This document shows positions 43,435 to 51,408 of a stretch of 64,000 nt of DNA, one piece after another (position 1 is the first letter of the stretch; each line of letters opens with the position of its first letter). The stretch comes from DASPHG01 sp963849605 (lineage in GTDB: Bacteria > Actinomycetota > Thermoleophilia > Solirubrobacterales > Thermoleophilaceae): contig CAWKHX010000017.1 in NCBI GenBank assembly GCA_963849605.1, forward strand, positions 62,001-126,000, in the 5' to 3' direction. The translations under genes were made by a program, and so were the position numbers. The notes under the pieces are model-generated. The model saw only the letters and a list, made by a program, of their open reading frames with translations, was not told the origin of the DNA and did no database searches.

Positions 43435-44001
43435 TCACTCGAGCTCAGCTGATTGGGGTTGTCCCGCTTTCGTCCAGTAGAGCGTGCTGCCGCTCCGCGC
43501 GAGGGACCGCGGTTCGATCTCCGGGCCTGAGTCGAGTGCCCCACCAAGGGTTTCAACGCGCAGCAAACCGCCAGAGTTCCGCGATATCCACGCGGCCGAC
43601 CACCGACGCCTCCTTAGCACCATGTCTGTGACGACGTCATCGCTGTCGAGATAGGAGATCAAGAAGTCCCCGGCAGGGCCGAGGTTGTCGATTACAACGC
43701 GGCTCTGACACTCCTCACGGCACTCGATGACATTGAAGCCGAGGTATCGCCCGGTGAGTCGAAAGAGAGGGACACGTGCATCGCCGGAGTCGAGGTGTGC
43801 CCTGAAGCCGGTCCTGAACCTGCAGGCGACGAGGTCTCCGTCGCGCTCCTTGTAGACACGGGCCCACTTGTTCGCTCTCAGGGTTTTCGAGCCGCGCTTG
43901 GCACAGTCGCTCCTGGCCTCCGCGGTCGGCGCCCCGGGCGCTACAACAGACGCCGTTAGCGCGAGCGCGATGACGGCAGCCGTCCTGCTTTGAGCACCCA
44001 T
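43435..44001 (-). CDS. Secreted protein of unknown function
   Basis: 188 residues with a signal peptide (TAAVIALALTASVVAPGAPTAEA). The mature part has cysteines at SDCAKRG, VACRFRTG, IECREECQS, enough for two disulfides, and beta-rich segments such as RLTGRYLGFNVIECREECQ. Tryptophan-rich RRRRWSAAWISR is near the middle. The family is not recognised. It lies 37 bp below the thrS stop on the same strand. The ATG context CACCGTATGG is shared with the HDOD gene at 6302. Confidence 0.65.
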   Translation of the reverse strand: MGAQSRTAAVIALALTASVVAPGAPTAEARSDCAKRGSKTLRANKWARVYKERDGDLVACRFRTGFRAHLDSGDARVPLFRLTGRYLGFNVIECREECQSRVVIDNLGPAGDFLISYLDSDDVVTDMVLRRRRWSAAWISRNSGGLLRVETLGGALDSGPEIEPRSLARSGSTLYWTKAGQPQSAELE

Positions 44002-44038
44002 ACGGTGCCCTAACCCGCACGGTTGATCATCAGAGCGC

Positions 44039-45953
44039 CTAACGACGCTCCGCCACCTCCGTGCGGACGCGATCTACGAATTCGTCCAGCGCGACTGCTG
44101 CCTTGATCGCCCTCGCCGTGGCGGCGCACGGCGACGTCGTGTTTCTCCTGCTCGGCGTCGCCCACGACCAGCATGTAGGGCGCCTTTCGCAGCTCGCCCT
44201 CGCGGATCTTCTTGCCGATCGACTCGGCGCGGTCGTCGACCTCGGCCCGGATGCCCGCTTCGGTGAGCGTGCGGTGCACGTCGCGTGCGTACTCGGCGTG
44301 GCGGTCGGCGATCGGCAGGATCAGCGCCTGCAGCGGCGCGAGCCATAGCGGGAACTCGCCGGCGTAGTGCTCGATGAGGATGCCGATGAAGCGCTCGAAG
44401 CTTCCCATCAGCGCGCGGTGGATCATGACCGGCTGGTGGTCGGCGTTGTCGGCGCCCTGGTAGGCGAGCTCGAACCGGTCCGGCATGTAGTAGTCGAGCT
44501 GCACGGTGCCGAGCTGCCACGAGCGGCCGATCGAGTCGGTCATGTGGAGGTCGATCTTCGGGCCGTAGAACGCGCCGTCGCCCTCGTTCAGCTCGAACTC
44601 GAGCCCCTTCTCGACGAGCGCCTTCTCGAGCGCCGCCTCCGCGCGGTCCCACATGTCCTCGGTGCCGACGCGCTTAGCCGGGCGCGTCGAGAGCTCGAGT
44701 CGCGGCTCGAACCCGAACATGTCGTAGATCGCAAAGCCGAAGTCGAGGCAGCGCTGAACCTCCTCCGGAATCTGCTCCTCCGTGCAGAAGATGTGTGCGT
44801 CGTCCTGCGTGATGTGGCGAACGCGCAGCAGGCCGTGCAGCGTGCCGCTGGGCTCGTGGCGATGGACGAGCCCCTGCTCGGCGTAGCGGATCGGGAGGTC
44901 GCGGTAGGAGCGGCGCTCCGACTTGTAGATCTGCACGTGCGCCGGGCAGTTCATGGGCTTCAGGCCCATCGGGCGCTCCTCGACCTCGGTGAAGTACATG
45001 TTGTCGCGGTACTGATCCCAGTGGCCGGACTGCTTCCACAGCTCGACGTCGTAGAGGATCGGCGTCTTGACCTCGCGGTAGCCGCGCTCGACGTTCTCCT
45101 TCCGCCACATGTCGGTCAGCTCGTTCCAGACCGCCATGCCCGGCGGCTGCCAGAACGGCGACCCCGGCGAGAGCTCGCTGAAGAGGAAGAGGTCGAGCTC
45201 TCTCCCGAGCTTGCGGTGATCGCGAGCGCGCGCCTGCTCGAGCCGCTCCATGTGCTCCGCGAGCTCGTCCTTCGAGTGGAACGCGGTGCCGTAGATCCGC
45301 GTGAGCATCTGACGGTCCGAGTCGCCTCGCCAGTAGGCGCCGGCGACCGACTCGAGCTTGAAGGCCTTGACCGACTTGGTCGTAGGCGCATGCGGCCCAC
45401 GGCAGAGGTCCGTGAACGGGCCGTTGCGGTAGAGCGACACCGTCTCCTCGCCGCCCTTGATCAGGTCCTCGATCAGCTCGACCTTGTAGTCCTCGCCCTC
45501 TTCGAGGAAGCGCTTCAGCGCGTCCTGCGCCGGCACGTCCTCGCGCTCGAACGGCTCCGCGGCCTTGATGTGCTCGCGCATCTTCTGCTCGATGCGCTCG
45601 AAGTCGTCCTCGGAGACCTTGACGCCGTCGGGGAACTCGAAGTCGTAGTAGAAGCCCATGTCGATCGGCGGGCCGATCGAGACCTTCGTCCCGGGATAGA
45701 GCTCGCGGACGGCCGTCGCCAGGACGTGTGCGGCGTCGTGGCGGATGAGCTCGAGCGACTCGGGGCTCTTCTGCGTGACGATCTCGATCCGGGCGTCGTC
45801 GTGGAGCGGCCGTGCGAGGTCGCGCAGCTCGCCGTCCACCTTCACCGCGAGCGCGGCGCGCGCAAGCCCCTCGCCGATGGCGCGTGCTGCGTCCTCCCCG
45901 GTCGCGCCCTCGTCGAGCTCGAGGGCGGTGTCGTCGGGCAGGAGGACCTTCAC
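44039..45953 (-). CDS. thrS: Threonyl-tRNA synthetase, frameshifted close to the C-terminus
   Basis: About 637 residues after repair. TGS domain (KVLLPDDTALELDEGATGED), editing domain with HDAAHVLATAVRELYPG and DLCRGPHAPTT, and the class II core with MNCPAHVQIYKS (zinc Cys), RHEPSGTLHGLLRVRHITQDD and VMIHRALMGSFERFIGILIEHY; the anticodon domain ends VVGDAEQEKHDVAVRRHGEG. The frame then runs into nonsense, while the next frame gives VALDEFVDRVRTEVAERR and a stop at 44039. One extra base near 44094-44100 explains this. The start is GTG 45953, overlapping the glycosyltransferase stop (GTGA). Confidence 0.95.
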
Positions 45954-47098
45954 CGGGCCACCGTACCGAGCAGCGAAGCCGCCAACCGGAGCTCGTCCTC
46001 GAGCGCGTGGGTGATCAGGTGTCGCGTCCGGACGCGCTCGCGACCCTCGGCGCCGAGCTCGACGGCGAGCCCCGGATCCCCGACGAGCGCCTCGACCCGC
46101 CCCGCAACGGTTGCGGCGTCGGCGTCGTCCACGACCGGCGTGCCCTTCCACAGCGTCTCGAGCCGGTCGACGCTCAGCCCGGCACGCAGCCGCAGCGCCA
46201 GGCCGGCGCGTGCGATGCGCTGGAGGGCGTTCAGCTCCACGTTGCCGACGCCGCCGTAGCCCGTCTTCACGTGCACGTCCGCCCTGCCCTCGGCGTAGTC
46301 GTCGATCTCCTTGGCTATCCGCATGTCGCCGGCGCCCTCGCCGGGCAGCGCCCCCGCGATGACCAGCTGCAGCTCGGGCAGCTCATCCTTCAGCAGGTCG
46401 AATGCGTCGATCGCCGTGTGCGGGTCGGTCCAGCGGTCGATCGTGCCCGTCTGGCAGACGTAGGGACGCGAGAGGTCCACCCCGAGCGAGCGCAGCACCT
46501 GGCCCGAGAGCTTGCGGGGCAGATCGTGATTGCGGGGCCCGAGCGGATCGGTCGCCGGTGCGATGTCCGCGACCTCCACGTCCGACAGGAGATCGCGCAT
46601 CCGCTCCGCGGCGACCGGATCCGCCGCCGAGGCGTCCTCGTGGCGGCTCCAGGCGCAGCGCGGTGCACCGGAGCGCGCGGCGGCCACGCAGGCGAGCGCG
46701 GCCGCGTCGTGGACGATCACCGCGTCGGCGTTGTCGAGCTCGGGCTCGACTGCGCTCGCGCACTCCTCCACCCATTCGTCCCACTCGCTCTCCGACGCGG
46801 CGAACTCGGCGCCGCCGAGCGCCTGCTCGAGCCACCCGCCGACCCTCCCGTGCGTGCCGCCGCCGAGCGCGCGCCAGTGGACCTCGACGCCGGCGTCCGC
46901 CATCAGCGGCAACAGCGACCGGAGGTAGTTGGGCGCCTGCGACCCGGCCGCGTCCGCGGCGGTGAGACACAGCAGCGACACGCCTGACAGCGGCTCGGCG
47001 GCCGCCCGGATTCGCTCGAGGGCGTCCGCGCCGGCGATTTCGAGGTGGTCATCGAGCGGTCTCCGCCCGGCATCGATCGGCAGCAGAGTCGCGCTCAC
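45950..47098 (-). CDS. Glycosyltransferase, group 1 / trehalose-synthase-like
   Basis: 382 residues with two Rossmann-like halves. The second half has the GT4-type pattern: VCQTGTIDRWTDPHTAIDAF, LQLVIAGALPGEGAGDM, and GLSVDRLETLWKGTPVV with the E-x7-E-like pair reduced. The N-terminal half (VIVHDAAALACVAAARSGAP, RCAWSRHEDAS) resembles TreT trehalose glycosyltransferring synthases. The donor and acceptor are uncertain. TACGCT-N7-GTG fixes the start at 47098 (leaderless). The first CRP-type palindrome is centred 34 bp upstream, overlapping the -35 region. Coupled to thrS. Confidence 0.75.
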   Translation of the reverse strand: MSATLLPIDAGRRPLDDHLEIAGADALERIRAAAEPLSGVSLLCLTAADAAGSQAPNYLRSLLPLMADAGVEVHWRALGGGTHGRVGGWLEQALGGAEFAASESEWDEWVEECASAVEPELDNADAVIVHDAAALACVAAARSGAPRCAWSRHEDASAADPVAAERMRDLLSDVEVADIAPATDPLGPRNHDLPRKLSGQVLRSLGVDLSRPYVCQTGTIDRWTDPHTAIDAFDLLKDELPELQLVIAGALPGEGAGDMRIAKEIDDYAEGRADVHVKTGYGGVGNVELNALQRIARAGLALRLRAGLSVDRLETLWKGTPVVDDADAATVAGRVEALVGDPGLAVELGAEGRERVRTRHLITHALEDELRLAASLLGTVAR

Positions 47099-47105
47099 GC
47101 GCGGC

Positions 47106-47111
47106 AGCGTA
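47106..47111 (-). promoter_or_regulatory. -10 element of the glycosyltransferase-thrS transcript
   Basis: Minus-strand TACGCT, then GCCGCGC (7 nt), then GTG 47098. Confidence 0.45.
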
Positions 47112-47124
47112 GCCGCGCGTGATG

Positions 47125-47140
47125 TGTGACCGAGCGCACA
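47125..47140. promoter_or_regulatory. CRP/FNR-type site 1
   Basis: TGTGACCGAGCGCACA: TGTGA-N6-GCACA, one base from the canonical TGTGA-N6-TCACA. It lies between the divergent glycosyltransferase and rpf genes. Confidence 0.6.
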
Positions 47141-47146
47141 CAGATG

Positions 47147-47162
47147 TGTGATGCCGCGCACA
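47147..47162. promoter_or_regulatory. CRP/FNR-type site 2
   Basis: TGTGATGCCGCGCACA: a second TGTGA-N6-GCACA with its centre exactly 22 bp from site 1, two helical turns, so two dimers would sit on the same DNA face. Confidence 0.6.
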
Positions 47163-47170
47163 GGTGGGTA

Positions 47171-47301
47171 TGCGGGGTGCTGCGAACCTGTGTTCGCGTC
47201 GCCGGTCTTGTTGCCTGACAGCTGCGGCCGGCGCCAGGACCGCTCCCTAGCGGAGCGGAGGCAGGAGACACACGCACCCGACGCTGGAGGGAAGTGAATC
47301 C
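47171..47301 (+). ncRNA. Structured 5' leader of the rpf gene, possible riboswitch
   Basis: Nested complementary segments: outer stem GCGTCG (47196-47201) with CGACGC (47279-47284); middle stem TGCCT (47212-47216) with AGGCA (47259-47263); inner hairpin CCGCTCC-CTAGC-GGAGCGG (47240-47258). TGACAGCTGCGG lies in the internal loop. The outer 3' strand ends 1 nt before GGAGGG, so it could gate ribosome access. Rpf genes in actinobacteria are often under a c-di-AMP (ydaO) riboswitch; I cannot align this to that consensus with certainty. Confidence 0.4.
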
Positions 47302-47760
47302 ATGCGCCGCTTGCTTGCGCCCGCGCTCGTCGCGGTTGCGATTGCAGCGCCCATACCGGTCGTGCTCGCACAGACGGCTTCGACCGGGCTCGATTTCGCC
47401 GAAGACGCCGCGCGCAACGCTCGCCAGCAGGTTGAGCTGCGCGACGAGGCGCGCACCGCGAAGCGCGCCGCCGAGCGCCGTGTCGCCGAGAAGCGCGAGG
47501 CGCAACAGGCGGCCGCCGCACCGGCTGTGGCGATCCCGCCTCAGCTGTACGAAATTGCTCAGTGCGAGTCGGGCGGTGACCCGCGCGCGATTGGTGGTGG
47601 CGGTCTCTACCGCGGCCTGCTGCAGTTTTCGATCTCGACGTGGCAGAGCGTCGGTGGGACCGGCGACCCGATCGATGCCTCGCCCGAGGAGCAGCTGCGC
47701 CGCGGCGCGATTCTCTACGCCCGGTCCGGCGCGAGCCAGTGGCCGGTCTGCGGTGTCTAG
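47302..47760 (+). CDS. Resuscitation-promoting-factor-like muralytic protein
   Basis: 152 residues. Signal peptide (LLAPALVAVAIAAPIPVVLA), a coiled-coil stretch rich in Arg/Glu/Ala (about 35-70), and a C-terminal Rpf/transglycosylase-like domain: IAQCESGGDPRAIGGGGLYRG with the catalytic Glu at about 90, LLQFSISTWQSVGGTGDP, and SPEEQLRRGAILYARSGASQ ending WPVCGV. Two cysteines flank the domain, as in Rpf. The enzyme cleaves peptidoglycan and helps cells leave dormancy. Shine-Dalgarno GGAGGG lies 10-11 nt upstream. Control through the CRP-type sites and leader is likely. The stop shares CTAG with the HNH gene. Confidence 0.88.
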   Translation: MRRLLAPALVAVAIAAPIPVVLAQTASTGLDFAEDAARNARQQVELRDEARTAKRAAERRVAEKREAQQAAAAPAVAIPPQLYEIAQCESGGDPRAIGGGGLYRGLLQFSISTWQSVGGTGDPIDASPEEQLRRGAILYARSGASQWPVCGV

Positions 47761-48833
47761 GGCCGCCCGAGCTCCAGCAGCCGCTGCAGCAGGAAGTCGA
47801 GTAGGAACCTGTCCGACTTTCGAGAGTTGCAGCGGCGGCACGCCGCTGTGAGGTTTTGCCAGCCGTGCTGGCCTCCGCGCGCGACAGGGTCGATGTGGTC
47901 GATCGTCCCGGCGGGGGAGCCGCAGTAAGAACACGGATCGGCGCTGAGGACGTCCGAGTAGCGCTCGGTTCGACCCGACGTGTCTACGTCTACACCCTTG
48001 AGTCGCGCGCGCCGCCGGCGCTTCGCTCTCCGCGCTGACGCCCGGTGGCGTTCGGGGTTCGCGTCGGCCCATCTGCGTGCTCCCTCCCGCCTCTCGGCCA
48101 GAATTCGTGGCTGCCTCCAGTAGTCGGGGTTCGCGGCGCGCCACGCTGCCCTTATTGCCAGTTGGCGCTCCCGGTCACGCATGTACCGGCGATGCGCGTC
48201 ACACGATCTGCATCGATCCTTCACCATCCGGTCGGTCCACTCTCCGCAGTCGCGACATAGGCCCGACACGCGCGGACGCGGGCGCTCATGAACGCTCCAG
48301 CGGACTCCGCAGCGTCTACTGCAACAGAGCCGGGCGGCCCACTGCATGAGCGACTCCTTCGGATGCTTCGAGAACCGCTCTCCACAGACCGCACACTCCT
48401 TGTCCTCCGGCAGGCCGCTCGCCCGGAAGCGGCGGTCTTTCGCACACTTGACGGAACAAAAGCGCCGAGCCATCCACTGCGCGCGGCCGAGCTTGGAATC
48501 GCGGTGAAACTCTGTGCCGCAGGCCTCGCACACTTTTGTGCGCGGGAGCGGCGGCCGGCCGGCCGCGTGCGCGGCGCAAGTCTGAGAGCAATAGAGCCTC
48601 TTCAACCACCGTTCACGGCCGTCACCGGGTGGGCGGGTGAACATCGCGCCGCAGTTCAAGCAAGCCTTCGTCCTCGGGGGTGGTACTGAGCCGAGCGGAG
48701 CAGCGTGGGCGCACTCGCGCGAGCAGAAACGGCGGCTCTGCCAGTCGTGGGTCGCCTCGCGCCGCTTCCGGTCGTAGCTCATTCCGCAGTACTCGCAGCG
48801 TTTGCTCTCCCGCTTTCCTGCAGACGACGCCAT
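47757..48833 (-). CDS. HNH endonuclease with tandem N-terminal zinc-ribbon repeats
   Basis: 358 residues. Four similar repeats of about 38 residues fill the first 180: CEYCGMSYDRK...RRFCSRECA, CLNCGAMFTRP...RLYCSQTCA, CEACGTEFHRD...RRFCSVKCA and CAVCGERFSKH...RLCCSRRCG, each a CxxC ... CSxxC zinc-ribbon with a central W. A fifth Cys set (CRDCGEW...CRSC) follows. After a basic linker the C-terminal HNH domain reads CSYCGSPAGTIDHIDPVARGG, then NLTAACRRCNSRKSD. HNH enzymes cut DNA, and the repeats presumably grip nucleic acid. No toxin partner, methylase or phage gene is adjacent. Confidence 0.85.
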   Translation of the reverse strand: MASSAGKRESKRCEYCGMSYDRKRREATHDWQSRRFCSRECAHAAPLGSVPPPRTKACLNCGAMFTRPPGDGRERWLKRLYCSQTCAAHAAGRPPLPRTKVCEACGTEFHRDSKLGRAQWMARRFCSVKCAKDRRFRASGLPEDKECAVCGERFSKHPKESLMQWAARLCCSRRCGVRWSVHERPRPRVSGLCRDCGEWTDRMVKDRCRSCDAHRRYMRDRERQLAIRAAWRAANPDYWRQPRILAERREGARRWADANPERHRASARRAKRRRRARLKGVDVDTSGRTERYSDVLSADPCSYCGSPAGTIDHIDPVARGGQHGWQNLTAACRRCNSRKSDRFLLDFLLQRLLELGRP

Positions 48834-48909
48834 CAGCCCAGCGTTCCACTGAGGCCGGACGCTGTTCGCCCGCTAATCCGCTATCGCCAATCCGTGCTGT
48901 CGACCACGA

Positions 48910-49656
48910 TTACTCGTCCCTGACGACCTGGGAGCCCGGCACGATGTCGTCCTCGCCTGTGTCCGCCCAGCGGATCCAGGCCTTGTGGCCGCCGTCGTAG
49001 TCGGGCGCCCATAGGACGAGCGTCGCTTCGCGCTCCCAGACCGTGCAGGACTCCGACCCCTCCGGGTCGAGCCCGCGCCACACGCGCACGAACGCGTTCT
49101 GCTCCCACTCCTCGCCGACCGTCGTCGGGTCGGTGTGGCCGGGATGCAGGCGCGTCTCGTGCGGCAGGCCCATCAGCACGTCCATGATCGACGTCTTGAG
49201 GTCGTCGTAGGAAGTCGAGTGCGGCGCCTTCACTCCGCCGACCGAGCCCTTGAAGAGCGTGTCGCCCGTGAACACGTCGTCGCCGTTGACGCGGAAGTTG
49301 AGCATCCCGTCCGTGTGCCCCGGCGTGTGCAGGCCGACGATCGTGAGGCCGCCGACCGACAGCTCCTCCCCCGGCTCGATCGTGCCGTCGCTCGTCTCGA
49401 CGCGATCGGCCTCGAGCGGGTGGGCGAGCACCCGCGTCCCGAAGCGGTCCTTCCACGCCTGCGCCTCGACGACGTGATCGATGTGGTGGTGGGTCAGCAG
49501 GAGGTGCGTCACCTCGAGACCCTCTGCCTCGGCCTTCTCCATCAGCGGCCGCGATGGCCCGCCGGCGTCGATGGCGACCGCCTTGCCGCCCGGCTCGTCG
49601 CCGACGAGGTAGGTGTTGGAGAGCCAGTCCGGATGGAGTGAGCGTTCGATGATCAT
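48910..49656 (-). CDS. Metallo-beta-lactamase-fold hydrolase (glyoxalase II-like)
   Basis: 248 residues. The MBL metal motif LLTHHHIDHV is at about 53-62, with the further ligands in GLHTPGHTDG, FTGDTLFKGSVG and RLHPGHTDPTT, giving the two-metal centre. The order and spacing are those of glyoxalase II/persulfide dioxygenase-like enzymes. The last 40 residues (FVRVWRGLDPEGSESCTVWE, then WAPDYDGGHKAWIRW) are an extra C-terminal segment. The substrate is unknown. The ATG overlaps the stop of the metallophosphoesterase gene (ATGA). Confidence 0.87.
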   Translation of the reverse strand: MIIERSLHPDWLSNTYLVGDEPGGKAVAIDAGGPSRPLMEKAEAEGLEVTHLLLTHHHIDHVVEAQAWKDRFGTRVLAHPLEADRVETSDGTIEPGEELSVGGLTIVGLHTPGHTDGMLNFRVNGDDVFTGDTLFKGSVGGVKAPHSTSYDDLKTSIMDVLMGLPHETRLHPGHTDPTTVGEEWEQNAFVRVWRGLDPEGSESCTVWEREATLVLWAPDYDGGHKAWIRWADTGEDDIVPGSQVVRDE

Positions 49657-50327
49657 GTCTCGAAGCTTGCCCGTTCCACGCGCAGCGCAGCCTGCTCGCC
49701 CGCCTCGCCGATTCGTTCGCGGATGGCGTCGGCGCTCTCCTGATGGTCGTAGGCGACACGACGGTGCTCAACCTCGCCGCCGTCACGCACGACCCCGTAG
49801 GCCGCGCGAGGGTCGCCGTCGAAGGGCATGCCGACGCTGCCCGGGTTGACCAGCGCGACGCCGTGCGGCCCGATCCGCGCAAACGCGAGGTGGGTGTGAC
49901 CGAACACGAGCCGCCCATTGGTGACGGAGCCCATCAGGTCCTCCTCCCCGGGCGCCGGCTCGGGCAGGAAGCTCTGCACGTCCGACACCGGCGAGCCGTG
50001 GCAGTAGAGGGTGTCGCCGTCGGCAAGGCTCTCCGGCAGCTCCGCGAGCTCCGCCACGAGGTCATCCCCGAGCAGCTCGCGGCAGCGCTCGATTGCTCCG
50101 TGGACCGGGCCGGGCGCATCAGAGGGGTCCTGCGTCCAGCGCTCGCCGTTCCCGCGTATCCAGCGGGCATCGAGGGCGCGCAGCCGCTCCACCGTCTCGC
50201 GCGGCCAGGCGCCGAAGAGCGTGTAGTCGCCGCCGAGCAGCCACTCGTCGACTTCGCCCGCGTCGGCGAGGACGGCCTCGAGGGCCGGCAGGTTCCCGTG
50301 CACGTCGTAGAGCAGCCCGAGCGTCAT
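49653..50327 (-). CDS. Metallophosphoesterase, YfcE/DUF2437-like
   Basis: 224 residues. Calcineurin-fold motifs: LYDVHGNLPALEAVL (D-x-H), WLLGGDYTLFG (GGD), WIRGNGERW (GN), YCHGSPVSDV (GH-type) and LVFGHTHLAFAR (GHxH). The set provides the full bimetal centre for phosphomonoester or diester hydrolysis. The start at 50327 gives the usual LGLLYDVHGN N-terminus; the longer frame is antisense to the ACT gene. It forms an operon with the MBL-fold gene. Confidence 0.87.
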   Translation of the reverse strand: MTLGLLYDVHGNLPALEAVLADAGEVDEWLLGGDYTLFGAWPRETVERLRALDARWIRGNGERWTQDPSDAPGPVHGAIERCRELLGDDLVAELAELPESLADGDTLYCHGSPVSDVQSFLPEPAPGEEDLMGSVTNGRLVFGHTHLAFARIGPHGVALVNPGSVGMPFDGDPRAAYGVVRDGGEVEHRRVAYDHQESADAIRERIGEAGEQAALRVERASFET

Positions 50328-50337
50328 ACGGCTCGAA

Positions 50338-50343
50338 TAGTCT
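50338..50343 (+). promoter_or_regulatory. -10 element of the ACT-domain gene
   Basis: TAGTCT, then CGTAGC (6 nt), then GTG 50350: leaderless pattern in a 22-bp divergent gap. Confidence 0.42.
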
Positions 50344-50349
50344 CGTAGC

Positions 50350-50892
50350 GTGGCGCGCTTCGCACTCTCGGCGATCGGACGCGACCGACCCGGCATCGTC
50401 GCGGGCGTGAGCGGGGCGCTCCTGGAGCACGGGGCGAACATCGAGGACTCGCGCATGGCGATCCTCGGCGGGCACTTCACGATCATGCTGATCGTCTCCA
50501 CGCCGCCCGACGCGGACGTCGGCGCCCTCACCAGCGACCTCGACGACGCGCGCACCCGGCTCGGCCTCGGCGCGCTCACGCTGGAGGAGGTCGCCGACGA
50601 GCACGGCCTGACGCGCCCCGAGGCGTCGCACATCGTCACCGTCTACGGCGCGGACCATCCCGGGATCGTCCACGCGGTCGCAGCGGCGATCGCGGACATG
50701 GGCGTGAACGTGATCGACGTGGCGACGCACCTCGTCGAGGAGGAGGGCGAGCAGGCGGTCTACGTGATGATGATGGAGGTCGAACTGCCTCAGGACGTCG
50801 CGCCCGACCGCCTCGAGGCGGACCTGCGCGAGGTCGCCGAGCGCGAACGGCTCGACGTGAGCGTGCGCGCCGTCGAGGCGGAGGCGCTCTAG
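50350..50892 (+). CDS. Tandem ACT-domain protein, GcvR-like
   Basis: 180 residues made of two ACT domains: ALSAIGRDRPGIVAGVSGAL, with DSRMAILGGHFTIMLIVS, and VYGADHPGIVHAVAAAIADM, with VYVMMMEVELP. ACT domains bind small ligands, mostly amino acids. The DRPGIV and DHPGIV loops form the ligand sites. Stand-alone tandem ACT proteins of this type include the glycine-cleavage regulator GcvR. No gcv genes are nearby, so the ligand is unknown. GTG start with TAGTCT 6 nt upstream. def follows after 6 bp. Confidence 0.85.
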   Translation: MARFALSAIGRDRPGIVAGVSGALLEHGANIEDSRMAILGGHFTIMLIVSTPPDADVGALTSDLDDARTRLGLGALTLEEVADEHGLTRPEASHIVTVYGADHPGIVHAVAAAIADMGVNVIDVATHLVEEEGEQAVYVMMMEVELPQDVAPDRLEADLREVAERERLDVSVRAVEAEAL

Positions 50893-50898
50893 GCCGCG

Positions 50899-51408
50899 GT
50901 GGCCGTCCGCGAGGTCCTTCGCTATCCGCACCCGTCGCTGAAGCAGAAGGCGAGGGAGCTGGGGCCGGGCGACGATGCCGTGATCGCCGAGGTCGCGACG
51001 GACCTCGTCGAGACGATGGAGTCGTTCGGGCACTGCGTGGGCCTGGCCGCGCCACAGCTCGACCATCTCGTCCGGATCGTGGCCGTGGACGTGACGGGAC
51101 ACAAGAAGGCGACGACGCAGAACGGCCTGCTCGTCCTGGTCAACCCCGTCGTCGTCGACTCTGATGGCGCCGAGGTCGGGCGCGAGGGCTGCCTGTCGAT
51201 CCCGCACCTGACCGCGAACGTCAGGCGCGCGACGCGCATCCGCGTCGAGGCGACGGACCCGCGGGGCGAGCCCGTATCGGTCGACAGCGAGGCGTTCGAG
51301 GCGCGCTGCCTCCTGCACGAGATCGACCACCTCGACGGTCTCCTGTTCCTCGACCGGGTCGACTCGCTCTCCTCAGACGTCTTCCGGCGCAAGAACTACG
51401 ACGCCTAG
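50899..51408 (+). CDS. def: Peptide deformylase
   Basis: 169 residues. Removes the formyl group from nascent proteins. The three metal-site motifs are present: HCVGLAAPQL (motif 1), EGCLSIP with the cysteine ligand (motif 2) and CLLHEIDHLDGLLFLDR with the HExxH histidines (motif 3). The start is GTG 50899 (AVREVLRYPHPSLKQKA), 6 bp after the ACT gene. Cotranscription with the tandem ACT gene has no obvious reason. The stop shares CTAG with the convergent gene. Confidence 0.96.
   Translation: MAVREVLRYPHPSLKQKARELGPGDDAVIAEVATDLVETMESFGHCVGLAAPQLDHLVRIVAVDVTGHKKATTQNGLLVLVNPVVVDSDGAEVGREGCLSIPHLTANVRRATRIRVEATDPRGEPVSVDSEAFEARCLLHEIDHLDGLLFLDRVDSLSSDVFRRKNYDA

Noticed and set aside
44367..46259. 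630-codon open frame opposite thrS
   Set aside because: Antisense shadow of thrS and the glycosyltransferase gene.
47171..47301. Firm call of a ydaO c-di-AMP riboswitch
   Set aside because: Structure and gene context fit, but I could not align the conserved core in order; kept as a structured leader only.
47757..48833. Restriction-modification or toxin-antitoxin module around the HNH gene
   Set aside because: Neighbours are rpf and an MBL-fold hydrolase; no methylase, antitoxin or recombinase is present.
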